The position numbers and the translations under genes are program-made. A DNA stretch of 64,000 bases from Methanosarcinales archaeon (GTDB taxonomy: Archaea > Halobacteriota > Methanosarcinia > Methanosarcinales > Methanoperedenaceae). Below, in pieces: positions 18,401 through 24,637 of the stretch. How positions within the stretch are numbered: position 1 is the first letter of the stretch; each line of letters begins with the position of its first letter. Location: the NCBI GenBank assembly GCA_905339155.1, contig CAJPFJ010000022.1, positions 62,001 through 126,000 on the forward strand. The letters are read 5' to 3'. The notes under the pieces were generated by a model. The model was not told the origin of the DNA and made no database searches. It was given only the letters and a program-made list of their open reading frames with translations.

Positions 18401-18538
18401 AATATCAGACGATATGCTGGTAACACAATATCTATAGTAAAACCAAATCAAAATAGATATTGGAATAAATCATCTGCTTTACGTGATGCAGATGAAATAT
18501 ATGCAGAAATCATGTCTTTTTGGGGTGATTCTAACTGA
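15488..18538 (+). CDS. Eco57I-type N6-adenine DNA methyltransferase (1016 aa)
   Basis: Large DNA methyltransferase of the type II/IIG group. Residues about 364-380 carry ILDPSCGSGIFLVEAYR (AdoMet-binding motif I), and about 473-480 carry IIGNPPWES (catalytic NPPW). The N-terminal 330 residues are a helical/nuclease-like extension; the C-terminal 400 hold the target recognition and a helical tail. No clear PD-(D/E)XK is visible in it; the endonuclease appears to be the next gene. The cassette (15.2-19.2 kb) is AT-richer than its minus-strand neighbours and transcribed oppositely, a sign of insertion. Confidence 0.85.
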   Translation: MNTEKKSEETSEGNFQSLCSELDLTKQNGLVEVDIDTNDEFQKFILKQAKEKLNIDAIFFLKPIEGKSSVPLIYLCKLEYPDNKKIAEFHQKVWNVGQAPLLFLVLPGSVLIYNAYEPPIKLPNGELDYKAGFIEELNLYIQAETEIKKRREYHSSELVTGRYWQKHSEIFNKEKRVYQTLLDNLGFMSDKLIEEGLSPDIVHSLLSRSIFIKYLEDRKDKNNCNVFPEKFFEQYKANAKGFTDLLSDKEVTYKFFKDLNSKFNGDLFVFENEEKTVVTQKHLKSLQKLLKGETYLGSGQMVLWPLYSFDVIPIELISNIYQQFFHNEKNKDNKETNGTYYTPYHLVLFLMDEVLPWNEKNTDIKILDPSCGSGIFLVEAYRRLIGRWMLTNPDKNIKFSDLSHIIKENIFGVDINGQAIRIAALSLYLTLCDYLEPRDIWKEEVKFQPLLNRNLFTSDFFMENSEFLNKKYDIIIGNPPWESELTGPARRYKKMAKKPVGDKQISQAFLWRVAELCKPDARVCLIVSSKGLLFNRSEPNRKFREQFFSTNVVKTIINLSALRHILFSKQNKVHGQKAKKSGAIGPGAAVIFSPGEPDDHSIFYCSPKPDYSPQDDWLLIIEPQDIAYVPNDEAIENDIIWKVMMWGTPRDYELIKRLSGYPTLGKICDKKDWIHGEGFIIGNRKDENLELFGKPYVDVRKLQRFTMEEESLPFNQETHYYRSAKTKKEVFYGPHLLIKQSPKVGVGLIAALLRKDAVFKHAILGIHCKESDLNQLAACCLFINTNLALYYEMLTSRSWLVERDAFESEEILDIPMPNNIFDLDNFNFEFLKDISKNPKADEVVNELVTELYGLNESEMILIDDSINYILDFFRKKGESIAIEPVNEKIIKEYINTLCKVLNNSFSSPMKVFIGICNIGNSPLTVVSVSLENKSDNLEIRVHTKDDELKKVLDGLEKILLQERSPSIYIRRNIRRYAGNTISIVKPNQNRYWNKSSALRDADEIYAEIMSFWGDSN

Positions 18539-18618
18539 CGCTTTCAGACCTTATAAGTAATCTATTTTCTTCAGGATCTCCCAAAGATTTAGCCGAAGAA
18601 CTGGGTTTTAATGGAAAA

Positions 18619-19185
18619 ATGGCTATTTTAAAAATAATCATTAAAGCCTATACCAACTTACGTGTTCCCGGAAGGCTAATATCTACAAGGTCAGAACTTG
18701 AGATAACGGAAGAGCTTTTCATTGAATTGTTGGTTGAATGGAAAGGAGTTGATATTTCTCTTATCCCTATTCACGAAAAATCACATGGCAAGAGAAAAAA
18801 AGGGAGAGGCAAAACACCAACTATTGATTTTTGTTTTCGTGACAGAATAGATAGTTCTTCTTACTTTGGAGCTGAATGCAAGTTATTAGCAAAAAATGAT
18901 AATAAACTCTATAACCTCTATATCACCGAAGGAATGAACAGATATATCTCAGGACAATATGGTCCGAAATGTTCTTATGGATTGATGCTTGGGTATATCA
19001 TACTCGGAGATTCAATAGAAGTAATCAATGAATTAAAAAAGAAAGTTGATGAATTGCCGAATATTTCCAATATGACGCTTGCAGATCCTATCATTGGATA
19101 TGATAAACATTATAATTCTACACATAGGAGAGACGTTGTTTTATCTCCTTTCCATATTCATCATTTATTCTTCTCTTTTACTTGA
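18619..19185 (+). CDS. Putative PD-(D/E)XK restriction endonuclease
   Basis: 188 aa from the first ATG. TIDFCF near residue 69 and YFGAECKLL near residue 85 give the Asp...Glu-x-Lys catalytic triad of PD-(D/E)XK nucleases. The reading frame stays open and protein-like back to 18535, overlapping the methyltransferase stop (LSDLISNLFSSGSPKDLAEE), but has no ATG/GTG/TTG there, so translation may start at a CTG or by stop-start coupling. The partner methyltransferase directly upstream supports a restriction role. Confidence 0.7.
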   Translation: MAILKIIIKAYTNLRVPGRLISTRSELEITEELFIELLVEWKGVDISLIPIHEKSHGKRKKGRGKTPTIDFCFRDRIDSSSYFGAECKLLAKNDNKLYNLYITEGMNRYISGQYGPKCSYGLMLGYIILGDSIEVINELKKKVDELPNISNMTLADPIIGYDKHYNSTHRRDVVLSPFHIHHLFFSFT

Positions 19186-19307
19186 AGTAGAAGTTGGATT
19201 ACCATCTACTCGAATTGTACGGATTTTTTAGAAAAATCGCACTTATCGACTACTATAATAGTCTCATAATCGCACACGCTAAATAGATTTTAAATGTAAC
19301 ACAGGTT

Positions 19308-19478
19308 TTATAAAGTTACCGATACCTTGCCATTGGCAAAATTACTCGTTGAAACTGGCTTTTTCAATACCGTGTTATTATTGGGCGTTGCTGTTGTATG
19401 CGTGTGTGGGCTCAGTCCTGAAACCTCAGAAGATATCAATATTAAACCCACTATCAAAACCGATACTATGTTATTCAT
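19308..19478 (-). CDS. Small exported protein (56 aa)
   Basis: Starts MNNIVSVLIVGLILISSEVS, a signal-peptide-like hydrophobic segment, followed by a Thr/Asn-rich tail (PHTHTTATPNNNT). GGAGGTAATTAT gives a strong ribosome binding site. It is the last gene of the minus operon with the macro-domain and SLOG proteins. Could be a surface or virion-associated peptide; no family. Confidence 0.55.
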   Translation of the reverse strand: MNNIVSVLIVGLILISSEVSGLSPHTHTTATPNNNTVLKKPVSTSNFANGKVSVTL

Positions 19479-19499
19479 ATAATTACCTCCGTATAAAAA

Positions 19500-19925
19500 T
19501 TAAAGATAGACCACAACGAAGCGGTCATCGAGGAGTGGAGCTATGCTCTGTTTGACAACAGGCCACGAGAGCTTCCCCATACCACAGCCCGGGCGGGTCA
19601 TCAGAATCCGTTTGGCGCCAGGCAGTGAGTTCACCAGCGCTACAAGTTCTCGGGCGCTCCTCAGAATCAGGTCAAGATCGCTGTTGAGATTCCAGTGAAC
19701 CTTCGTGGGAAAAGAGATCAGGTTATGGCCGATGAGATGGACGTGGTTTCCATGTTCGATGATCAGTTTACCCAGGGTCACTTCAAGCTCAGGGAACCGG
19801 GAACGCGCCTGCTGAGCGATGCCTGCTCCCATGATAGCCCGCCGGTTAATCCGGATGGCTCCGTTGGTCGTGATGCAGCGATAATCTGCTTCAATTCGCC
19901 AAAAGTCCGATTGTAGTTCAAGCAT
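19500..19925 (-). CDS. Macro-domain (ADP-ribose-binding) protein (141 aa)
   Basis: Residues 15-45 read YRCITTNGAIRINRRAIMG then AGIAQQARSRFP, the ADP-ribose loop signature of phage-type macro-domain proteins (TNGxxxxxG.AVMGxGxA..A). Start chosen at the ATG after GAGGTTATT; the open frame upstream overlaps the preceding gene. Such proteins bind or hydrolyse ADP-ribose adducts and can counter NAD+-based host defences. Its direct neighbour is a SLOG/YpsA-like protein, which fits nucleotide-signal interference. Confidence 0.8.
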   Translation of the reverse strand: MLELQSDFWRIEADYRCITTNGAIRINRRAIMGAGIAQQARSRFPELEVTLGKLIIEHGNHVHLIGHNLISFPTKVHWNLNSDLDLILRSARELVALVNSLPGAKRILMTRPGCGMGKLSWPVVKQSIAPLLDDRFVVVYL

Positions 19926-19942
19926 AATAACCTCACTAAAAA

Positions 19943-20377
19943 TTAAAGGCACATCCTGATCGGATGCCCCTTTGAACGTGCATAGCGTACACAATTGCCA
20001 GTACCTCCGGGAGAGCCATCAAAGAACGCGCATAGAAGTGAAGATAAGTCAACCATCCTGATATTGCGATCCTGGTAAACAGAAGCCTTATAGACCGGAG
20101 CCAGAACCGATAACTTGGAACAGTATGCGATATGGGCCCTCAGCATGGCAATTTGAGCAGCATTCCACTTGGCCGTCATAACCTTCTGTGGAAAAGGAAG
20201 AATCAGCCATAGTGGAATACCATGAGTGCGGGCATATTCGGCAGCATGAGAGTCAAGCCCAATCGCGCCGCCAGTAATCCAGATCGCATCAGGATAAGCG
20301 GCATGAATGGAAGCCAGAGCCGGGGCAACCTCAGCAGCCCGTAGATGCCTATGACCAGTAAAAGCAATTCTATCCAT
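19943..20377 (-). CDS. SLOG-superfamily (YpsA/DUF1273-like) protein
   Basis: 144 aa. DRIAFTGHRHL near the start, then WITGGAIGLDSHAAEYARTH, shows the Rossmann-like SLOG fold (TGHR and GGAxGxD motifs) of YpsA, DprA and related nucleotide-binding proteins. The ATG behind TAGGTGATTGCC is preferred over the GTG three codons earlier. It overlaps nothing and lies 17 bases from the macro-domain gene. The C-terminus holds a basic SKGHPIRMCL tail. Likely binds a nucleotide ligand; specific role unknown. Confidence 0.7.
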   Translation of the reverse strand: MDRIAFTGHRHLRAAEVAPALASIHAAYPDAIWITGGAIGLDSHAAEYARTHGIPLWLILPFPQKVMTAKWNAAQIAMLRAHIAYCSKLSVLAPVYKASVYQDRNIRMVDLSSLLCAFFDGSPGGTGNCVRYARSKGHPIRMCL

Positions 20378-20386
20378 GGCAATCAC

Positions 20387-20680
20387 CTAAACCCTGCTAG
20401 GAGTAACCCTGACCTCGAACAACCAACCACTGCACGCACCGAAACTGGTAATCTTCGCCCACCAATCATCGAGAGAGGTGAACCCACTCAGCGATAGATA
20501 ATTGACGAGATCCTCTTTACGAGAGACCTTCATAACCCTCTTCTTCGTACAGAGACCCACACCATCGACCTCAACTTTCGATAGAGGCGAATAACCTTCC
20601 CACGACCTAACCGTGAAAACTACACCATTATTCACCAGACAATCCTTCACACACTTTACGTCAAATCTCATTTTTGCCAT
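20387..20680 (-). CDS. Hypothetical protein (97 aa), first gene of SLOG/macro operon
   Basis: Pattern VKCVKDCLVNNGVVFTVRSW, then VEVDGVGLCTKKRV, then LSGFTSLDDWWAKI, looks like a compact beta-barrel of ASCH/PUA size with conserved Trp residues, but I do not recognise a named family. It is led by the conserved hairpin element at 20740-20797 and precedes the SLOG gene by nine bases, so it is the operon's first gene. Confidence 0.55.
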   Translation of the reverse strand: MAKMRFDVKCVKDCLVNNGVVFTVRSWEGYSPLSKVEVDGVGLCTKKRVMKVSRKEDLVNYLSLSGFTSLDDWWAKITSFGACSGWLFEVRVTPSRV

Positions 20681-20739
20681 AACAACCTCCAGCAGAGAGA
20701 CAGAGACGCTGCCTCAACCTGCGCACGTTCTTGTGGAAG

Positions 20740-20797
20740 CCGACTGAGGGAGTGATGGTTTCGATGCAGTTCGTCGAAACCTTCACCCCTCAGACGG
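20740..20797 (-). promoter_or_regulatory. Leader hairpin element, copy F
   Basis: CCG-A-CTGAGGG pairs with CCCTCAG-A-CGG, a bulged A follows, GTGA pairs with TCAC, then the T-T mismatch (A-A in RNA sense), then GGTTTCGA/TCGAAACC closed by the same nine-base loop (CGAACTGCA in RNA sense) as copy E. Stem bases differ from E throughout, i.e. compensatory variation around a conserved loop and mismatch. Leader of the 97-aa gene, 60 bases from its start. Confidence 0.7.
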
Positions 20798-20883
20798 AGG
20801 GTAATCGTGTGCAGGGGGTGGCGTGTTACAGGCAGGCATATGTCCAGAACCCCAGGTGTCCTATGTCCCTTTAAGCTGCCTGC

Positions 20884-21549
20884 CTAAGCATGATAATTTC
20901 CAGCACCGCATCTCCAGAGGTCACGGTCATCGGTTGGATTCCCCCATATCACACCGGGACAGTGTTCCTCAACTAACGGGCGGATTACATCGAATATCTG
21001 CTCATACTTGCATCCGATGTTCACTTCGGTATATACGGGCAGACCGAGCCTCTTTGACTCCTGATATATCTTTTTCCATGCAGTCTGATACGCTTTGAGG
21101 TTAGGCACTGGAAGTATCTGGCCACCTAAATCATTTGACCCTGCAAAATAGCATTCGTAGAGCCGGGGAGCCGTTTGAACGAACTTTATTTCACCCAAAC
21201 TGAGCTCTATTCTCATATTGGTGTGCCCTTCCTTGCAGCATACTTCGTGAACTATTATTCCCTGCTTGACATCAGCCAGGAAAAGGTAATAGGGTCGGTC
21301 TTCTTTGGATATTTGCCCTCCAGGATTGAACTCTGCCAGCCAGCGTTCAGAGCCTTCAAGCGGTTCAGCGATTTCTCTCATGATGGAATGACTGAACCTT
21401 GGCCTTACATCTGGGGCTTTATATCCGTTTAAGATTAGAAACAGCTGTTCGATCTCTTTCCCATTAAATCCCGCCTTGAGCAGTTTTACCCTTTCAGCCG
21501 GTAATCTGAGCAAGTGTTCCTGGATTCCGATTGTCGATTCTTGCTTCAT
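20884..21549 (-). CDS. Hypothetical protein (221 aa)
   Basis: Last gene of the RPA-containing minus operon. It begins with a helical segment that looks like a small DNA-binding or MarR-like preamble (QEHLLRLPAERVKLLKAGFNG), then a globular part with CCKEGH and Trp/Tyr-rich positions. No family or catalytic motif recognised. The ATG overlaps the operon spacing with a 37-aa gene three bases upstream. Function unknown. Confidence 0.5.
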   Translation of the reverse strand: MKQESTIGIQEHLLRLPAERVKLLKAGFNGKEIEQLFLILNGYKAPDVRPRFSHSIMREIAEPLEGSERWLAEFNPGGQISKEDRPYYLFLADVKQGIIVHEVCCKEGHTNMRIELSLGEIKFVQTAPRLYECYFAGSNDLGGQILPVPNLKAYQTAWKKIYQESKRLGLPVYTEVNIGCKYEQIFDVIRPLVEEHCPGVIWGNPTDDRDLWRCGAGNYHA

Positions 21550-21552
21550 GTT

Positions 21553-21666
21553 CTACATCTCTCTTTCAATCAGGGCGACCAATTCATCATCCTCTTCCTC
21601 ATTACCCTCGTTAGCCGATTCTTCTTTGAAAAGAATGTGCTTCTTTTTGTCCTGAGCTTCCTCCAC
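21553..21666 (-). CDS. Tiny acidic protein (37 aa)
   Basis: GTG start after GAGGTGGTATC. The product is short and very acidic (NEGNEEEDDELVALIE), probably a helical adaptor or DNA-mimic-like peptide. It lies nine bases after the upstream zinc gene and three bases before the 221-aa gene, consistent with translation in a tight operon. No family recognised. Confidence 0.45.
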   Translation of the reverse strand: MEEAQDKKKHILFKEESANEGNEEEDDELVALIEREM

Positions 21667-21675
21667 GATACCACC

Positions 21676-21813
21676 TCAGAAATCCGCTGGTTCGAGCTTG
21701 ATGTCCTTGCATCGTCTACACTGCGAAAGAATAGAGCTTACATGATGATTCGTATGGACATTTCTATCAACGGTCACGGGGCTCAATGATACGAAATCAT
21801 GCTGGCATTCCAT
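21676..21813 (-). CDS. Small Cys/His protein (45 aa)
   Basis: Begins MECQHDFVSLSP and ends with SILSQCRRCKDIKLEPADF, giving C-x-H plus CxxC, a possible zinc knuckle. No clear ribosome binding site, but the ATG is seven bases after the preceding gene's stop, so translational coupling is likely. Function unknown. Confidence 0.5.
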   Translation of the reverse strand: MECQHDFVSLSPVTVDRNVHTNHHVSSILSQCRRCKDIKLEPADF

Positions 21814-21820
21814 CGGTTAA

Positions 21821-22036
21821 TCATTCTGCTTGAACACCTGCATGAACTTTAGGATACACTGACGGCCAGTTCAGAGGGATTATGTCCTCATGATACACTT
21901 CTGGCAGGTATCTTGCTATCGCATAAAACAATTCCAGGGCATCGGCGACCTCTGAAGTCATAAGAGCCTTATCCTCCTTACTGAGCTTCTGGTCTGTGAG
22001 TACTCTCTTTAATGCCTCTTCGACGGCTGTTTTCAT
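21821..22036 (-). CDS. Small helical protein (71 aa)
   Basis: Begins MKTAVEEALKRVLTDQKLS; mainly helical, with a second helix DKALMTSEVADALELFYAIA. The ATG is chosen because AAGGTGAT lies five bases upstream, inside the end of the previous gene. No family recognised; its operon position after RPA and a zinc-ribbon gene suggests a DNA-metabolism accessory. Confidence 0.5.
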   Translation of the reverse strand: MKTAVEEALKRVLTDQKLSKEDKALMTSEVADALELFYAIARYLPEVYHEDIIPLNWPSVYPKVHAGVQAE

Positions 22037-22040
22037 GATA

Positions 22041-22178
22041 TCACCTTTTTCCAAAATGGGAGCAGCGCGGATTCATGCAGACTTCTTCATCCACGCCGCG
22101 TCCATGCATCCGTCCTCCCGTCTTTGAAAGAGGAGGGGTTGATTCCCTCTCCTCTCCACAATGAGGACATGCGCTCAT
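22041..22178 (-). CDS. Small zinc-ribbon protein (45 aa)
   Basis: MSACPHCGEERES then DEEVCMNPRCSHFG; the CPHC and CMNPRC clusters should bind zinc. Its ATG lies only a few bases after the RPA-associated gene's stop, so it is translationally coupled. The short gap to the next ATG (five bases) again marks a compact operon. Confidence 0.6.
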   Translation of the reverse strand: MSACPHCGEERESTPPLSKTGGRMHGRGVDEEVCMNPRCSHFGKR

Positions 22179-22182
22179 AGTC

Positions 22183-23271
22183 TCACACTGCTCGGTAGAA
22201 GCCGTCCTTTGGTTCTATTATCTCACCCGCTGACTTGAGCTTCGCAAGGATGCCGTCAACATTCAGCATCGCATATCCCAGGGCTCTCAGGACGTTTGCT
22301 ATGGTGTCCTTTGCCAAAGTTCCCTGTGGTTTATGGGTCTTGAGGATGTCAAGAACCATTTTCTCAGAGTCATCAAGGACATTCGGCGTAGCAGCTTGTT
22401 TCGCAGCTTCCTTGGGCGGCTCAGGCTTCACTTCTGGCTTGGCCACGCCAAGAGCTTCCTTCGGAGCTTCTTTCGGTTGCTCAGCCGGGCCCTTTGGAGT
22501 CTCTTTCTTTTTAGACTTCTTTGGTTTCTCTGCCGTAGGAACCTTCGCTGGATCTGGTGCTGGCTTCTCTGGCTCTTTGACCGGAGGCTGGGCCGGGGGA
22601 ACAGACTCTTGTTTCGGAGGCTCCGGAGGCTTTACCTCTGGCTGTTTAGGTGTCTCTGCGGGCTTTGATTCTGGTTGAGCAGCAGGAGCCGGGGGAACTG
22701 CCCCAGCCTGCGGTTGATCTTCAAGAACCTGATCGAGCAAAGCCGATATGCCCTTTACCAGCAAACTGAAGTCGTGGTCGGGATAGTAAGTCTGGACATT
22801 CTTGTTAGCCTTTGTATCTGTGAGACGCCTGGCTGTGTGGAGTGCTATATCTGCAAGTGCATGATCCCTGAGATCCAACGGTACTGTCGCTATGGACTCT
22901 GCTCTCACTGATACGATAGTATCTCCCGATTCAGGTGTATAATGGGAGATTTTTCCTGACACGATGACGAAGGAAGGCACTTCTATCTTCTGGATAGCTT
23001 TTGCAGCTTCCGGTTGATACTGGCCTGCATATACGAATATGGCGCCAGTTGGGTCGGCTACCCTGACTCTCCAGAAAGAGTTGTCTGAGCCCACGTCCTC
23101 TTTTTCAACTGCGGTTCCTGCAATCAGGACTCTGTTGACCTCTGCTCCTGTTGGAGAAAGGTAGATTGTTGGTTGATACGAGTCTTTCACTCCTTCCTGG
23201 AGCTCTACAACTGTACCGATTAGCTCCGCAGCCAGCATCCTGATTGTTGGAAGTCTCTTAAAAGTCTCCAT
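22183..23271 (-). CDS. RPA-associated protein (archaeal RPA subunit, COG3390-like)
   Basis: 362 aa. N-terminal OB-fold (residues about 10-150, with SPTGAEVNRVLIAGTAVEKE and FWRVRVADPTGAIFVYAG), then a Pro/Lys/Glu-rich linker with repeated PKEA and PPKE units (about 195-300), then a C-terminal winged-helix-like segment (about 300-362). This three-part layout is the RPA-associated/RPA2-like subunit usually co-encoded with archaeal RPA. It stabilises ssDNA with its partner. The long, low-complexity linker is unusually repetitive. Last base touches the ATG of the RPA gene downstream of it in sequence, i.e. the same operon. Confidence 0.8.
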   Translation of the reverse strand: METFKRLPTIRMLAAELIGTVVELQEGVKDSYQPTIYLSPTGAEVNRVLIAGTAVEKEDVGSDNSFWRVRVADPTGAIFVYAGQYQPEAAKAIQKIEVPSFVIVSGKISHYTPESGDTIVSVRAESIATVPLDLRDHALADIALHTARRLTDTKANKNVQTYYPDHDFSLLVKGISALLDQVLEDQPQAGAVPPAPAAQPESKPAETPKQPEVKPPEPPKQESVPPAQPPVKEPEKPAPDPAKVPTAEKPKKSKKKETPKGPAEQPKEAPKEALGVAKPEVKPEPPKEAAKQAATPNVLDDSEKMVLDILKTHKPQGTLAKDTIANVLRALGYAMLNVDGILAKLKSAGEIIEPKDGFYRAV

Positions 23272-24240
23272 TTAACTCACCTCTATTGCTGAAACGATGT
23301 TCTTTGCATCTGCTGCGATTTGCCGGGTAATTCCGACCACAGGCACTATCTCATCCACGAGGAAGTTGCTCGACAGCTGCGCTCCTGATATTCTGTAATA
23401 CCGGAATATCACCTTTTCAGCGATTATATCAGATACTACGGCTGTATCCAGAGCCTCGGTTGCGAGCTCTATCGCTTTGGCCAGACTTATTCCAGTGAGC
23501 TTCTCTACGATAGCTGCGTTCATCACCAGGTCAATGTTCTGAGGAGGATTGGCTGGTGTTGAATCCTGGAGAACTGCTTTCAGTCGGAGGTCATATACTC
23601 CTTCTACTCTGCCATGCTCAGCGCAGTTGCCCTTTGTGAGCTTGCGCTTGCACTCTGAACATCTCTTTATGAGACCTGAACCGGCTGATACCTCGGTGAT
23701 AATTCCTGTGACTGTAACCGACTGTCTCTTTACCTCGATATCAGTATCAAGTATAATTATTTCAGAGTTTGAGTTGGCTTTCACGGAAATCTGACCCTGC
23801 CAGATTGATGAAACTACGTTCCTGAACTCGTATGACTCTCCTTCTTCCAGGGTCACATCCAGCTTTTCTGCGCTCTTGGCGAAGATTGTGAGCCTTATCA
23901 CGCCTGAATCATCACCAATAAGACCAGTCTGGCTTATGGAGTCACTCTTCGGTTCCCACAGCTGCAGGACCTTGCCTCTGATAGTCACCCACTTATTATC
24001 CTCTTTTATCGAGGCTATTGGGACAAGCCCTGCACTTCCTGGCTTGAAGGCATCGAATGGGACATTATACTCTTTTCTGAGCAATGTTGTCACAGTCCTT
24101 GACGCTTCATTCAGGGGAACCTTGTACCCCAAAAGGCGATCAAGATTGCTTCTTATTTTATTACGTTCAACTTCTATACCAGCCGTTTTAAAGCGGCCAT
24201 AGATATCTTCGACTATTGGGTCGATGTTTGGTGTATTCAT
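23272..24240 (-). CDS. Replication protein A (single-stranded-DNA-binding)
   Basis: 322 aa, with two OB folds: about 65-165 (KWVTIRGKVLQLWEP..., GDDSGVIRLTIFAKS) and about 175-300. Residues 193-209 are a Cys/His zinc finger, CSECKRKLTKGNCAEHG, as in euryarchaeal RPA. It protects ssDNA in replication and repair. First gene of the minus operon 24240-20884, just upstream of its partner. Its leader carries the conserved hairpin element (24340-24410). Its position among plasmid-like genes suggests an element-encoded copy. Confidence 0.85.
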   Translation of the reverse strand: MNTPNIDPIVEDIYGRFKTAGIEVERNKIRSNLDRLLGYKVPLNEASRTVTTLLRKEYNVPFDAFKPGSAGLVPIASIKEDNKWVTIRGKVLQLWEPKSDSISQTGLIGDDSGVIRLTIFAKSAEKLDVTLEEGESYEFRNVVSSIWQGQISVKANSNSEIIILDTDIEVKRQSVTVTGIITEVSAGSGLIKRCSECKRKLTKGNCAEHGRVEGVYDLRLKAVLQDSTPANPPQNIDLVMNAAIVEKLTGISLAKAIELATEALDTAVVSDIIAEKVIFRYYRISGAQLSSNFLVDEIVPVVGITRQIAADAKNIVSAIEVS

Positions 24241-24339
24241 ATTCTAACCTCACTGCATTAAGCAGTCGTTTGGAACCTCTTTTGAACTGGAGGTGGTAGT
24301 AGGCGTTACTTGCTACTACAATCGGATCTTCTGAAAAGG

Positions 24340-24410
24340 GGCATGATAATGGCTTAGGCGCTGAGCGCCGACCCCTGCGTAGTTCGCAGGGGGAAGCCTT
24401 TATCAATGCC
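24340..24410 (-). promoter_or_regulatory. Leader hairpin element, copy C
   Basis: GGCAT-GATAA-T-GGCTT pairs with AAGCC-T-TTATC-A-ATGCC. Between them sit GGCGC-TGA-GCGCC and CCCCTGCG/CGCAGGGG, the latter closed by a loop with GAACT in RNA sense, as in copies E and F. Leader of the RPA operon, 99 bases before the start codon. Confidence 0.65.
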
Positions 24411-24449
24411 GCGACGTGTGTGAATAGATCCGTTACGAACTCCATACAT

Positions 24450-24465
24450 ACGCATTATAATGCGT
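24450..24465. promoter_or_regulatory. 16-bp perfect palindrome at divergent RPA/BREX promoter
   Basis: ACGCATTATAATGCGT is perfectly self-complementary. A TATA-like CATATAAAAAAG follows four bases later, reading toward the BREX genes. A dimeric repressor binding here could control BREX, the RPA operon, or both. Confidence 0.5.
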
Positions 24466-24637
24466 GCATATAAAAAAGTTTTCTATATGCTAAATTATGT
24501 ACCGATGCCCACGTTGATGAGATGGGCTTCTTCCTTGCTGATTTAAAGACTACCTCTTCTGGTTGGGGCGTGATTCGAGATATTTGGAAATGTATTTAAT
24601 CATTCAAATGTATTATGCTCATAATCTGGTGACGACT

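Noticed and set aside
22235-22678. 147-codon plus-strand frame rich in Gly/Ser/Phe
   Set aside because: Antisense shadow of the Pro/Lys/Glu linker of the RPA-associated gene.
24188-24445. 85-codon minus-strand frame overlapping the start of the RPA gene
   Set aside because: It covers the leader hairpin element and TA-rich promoter; no ribosome binding site. Better explained as the RPA leader.
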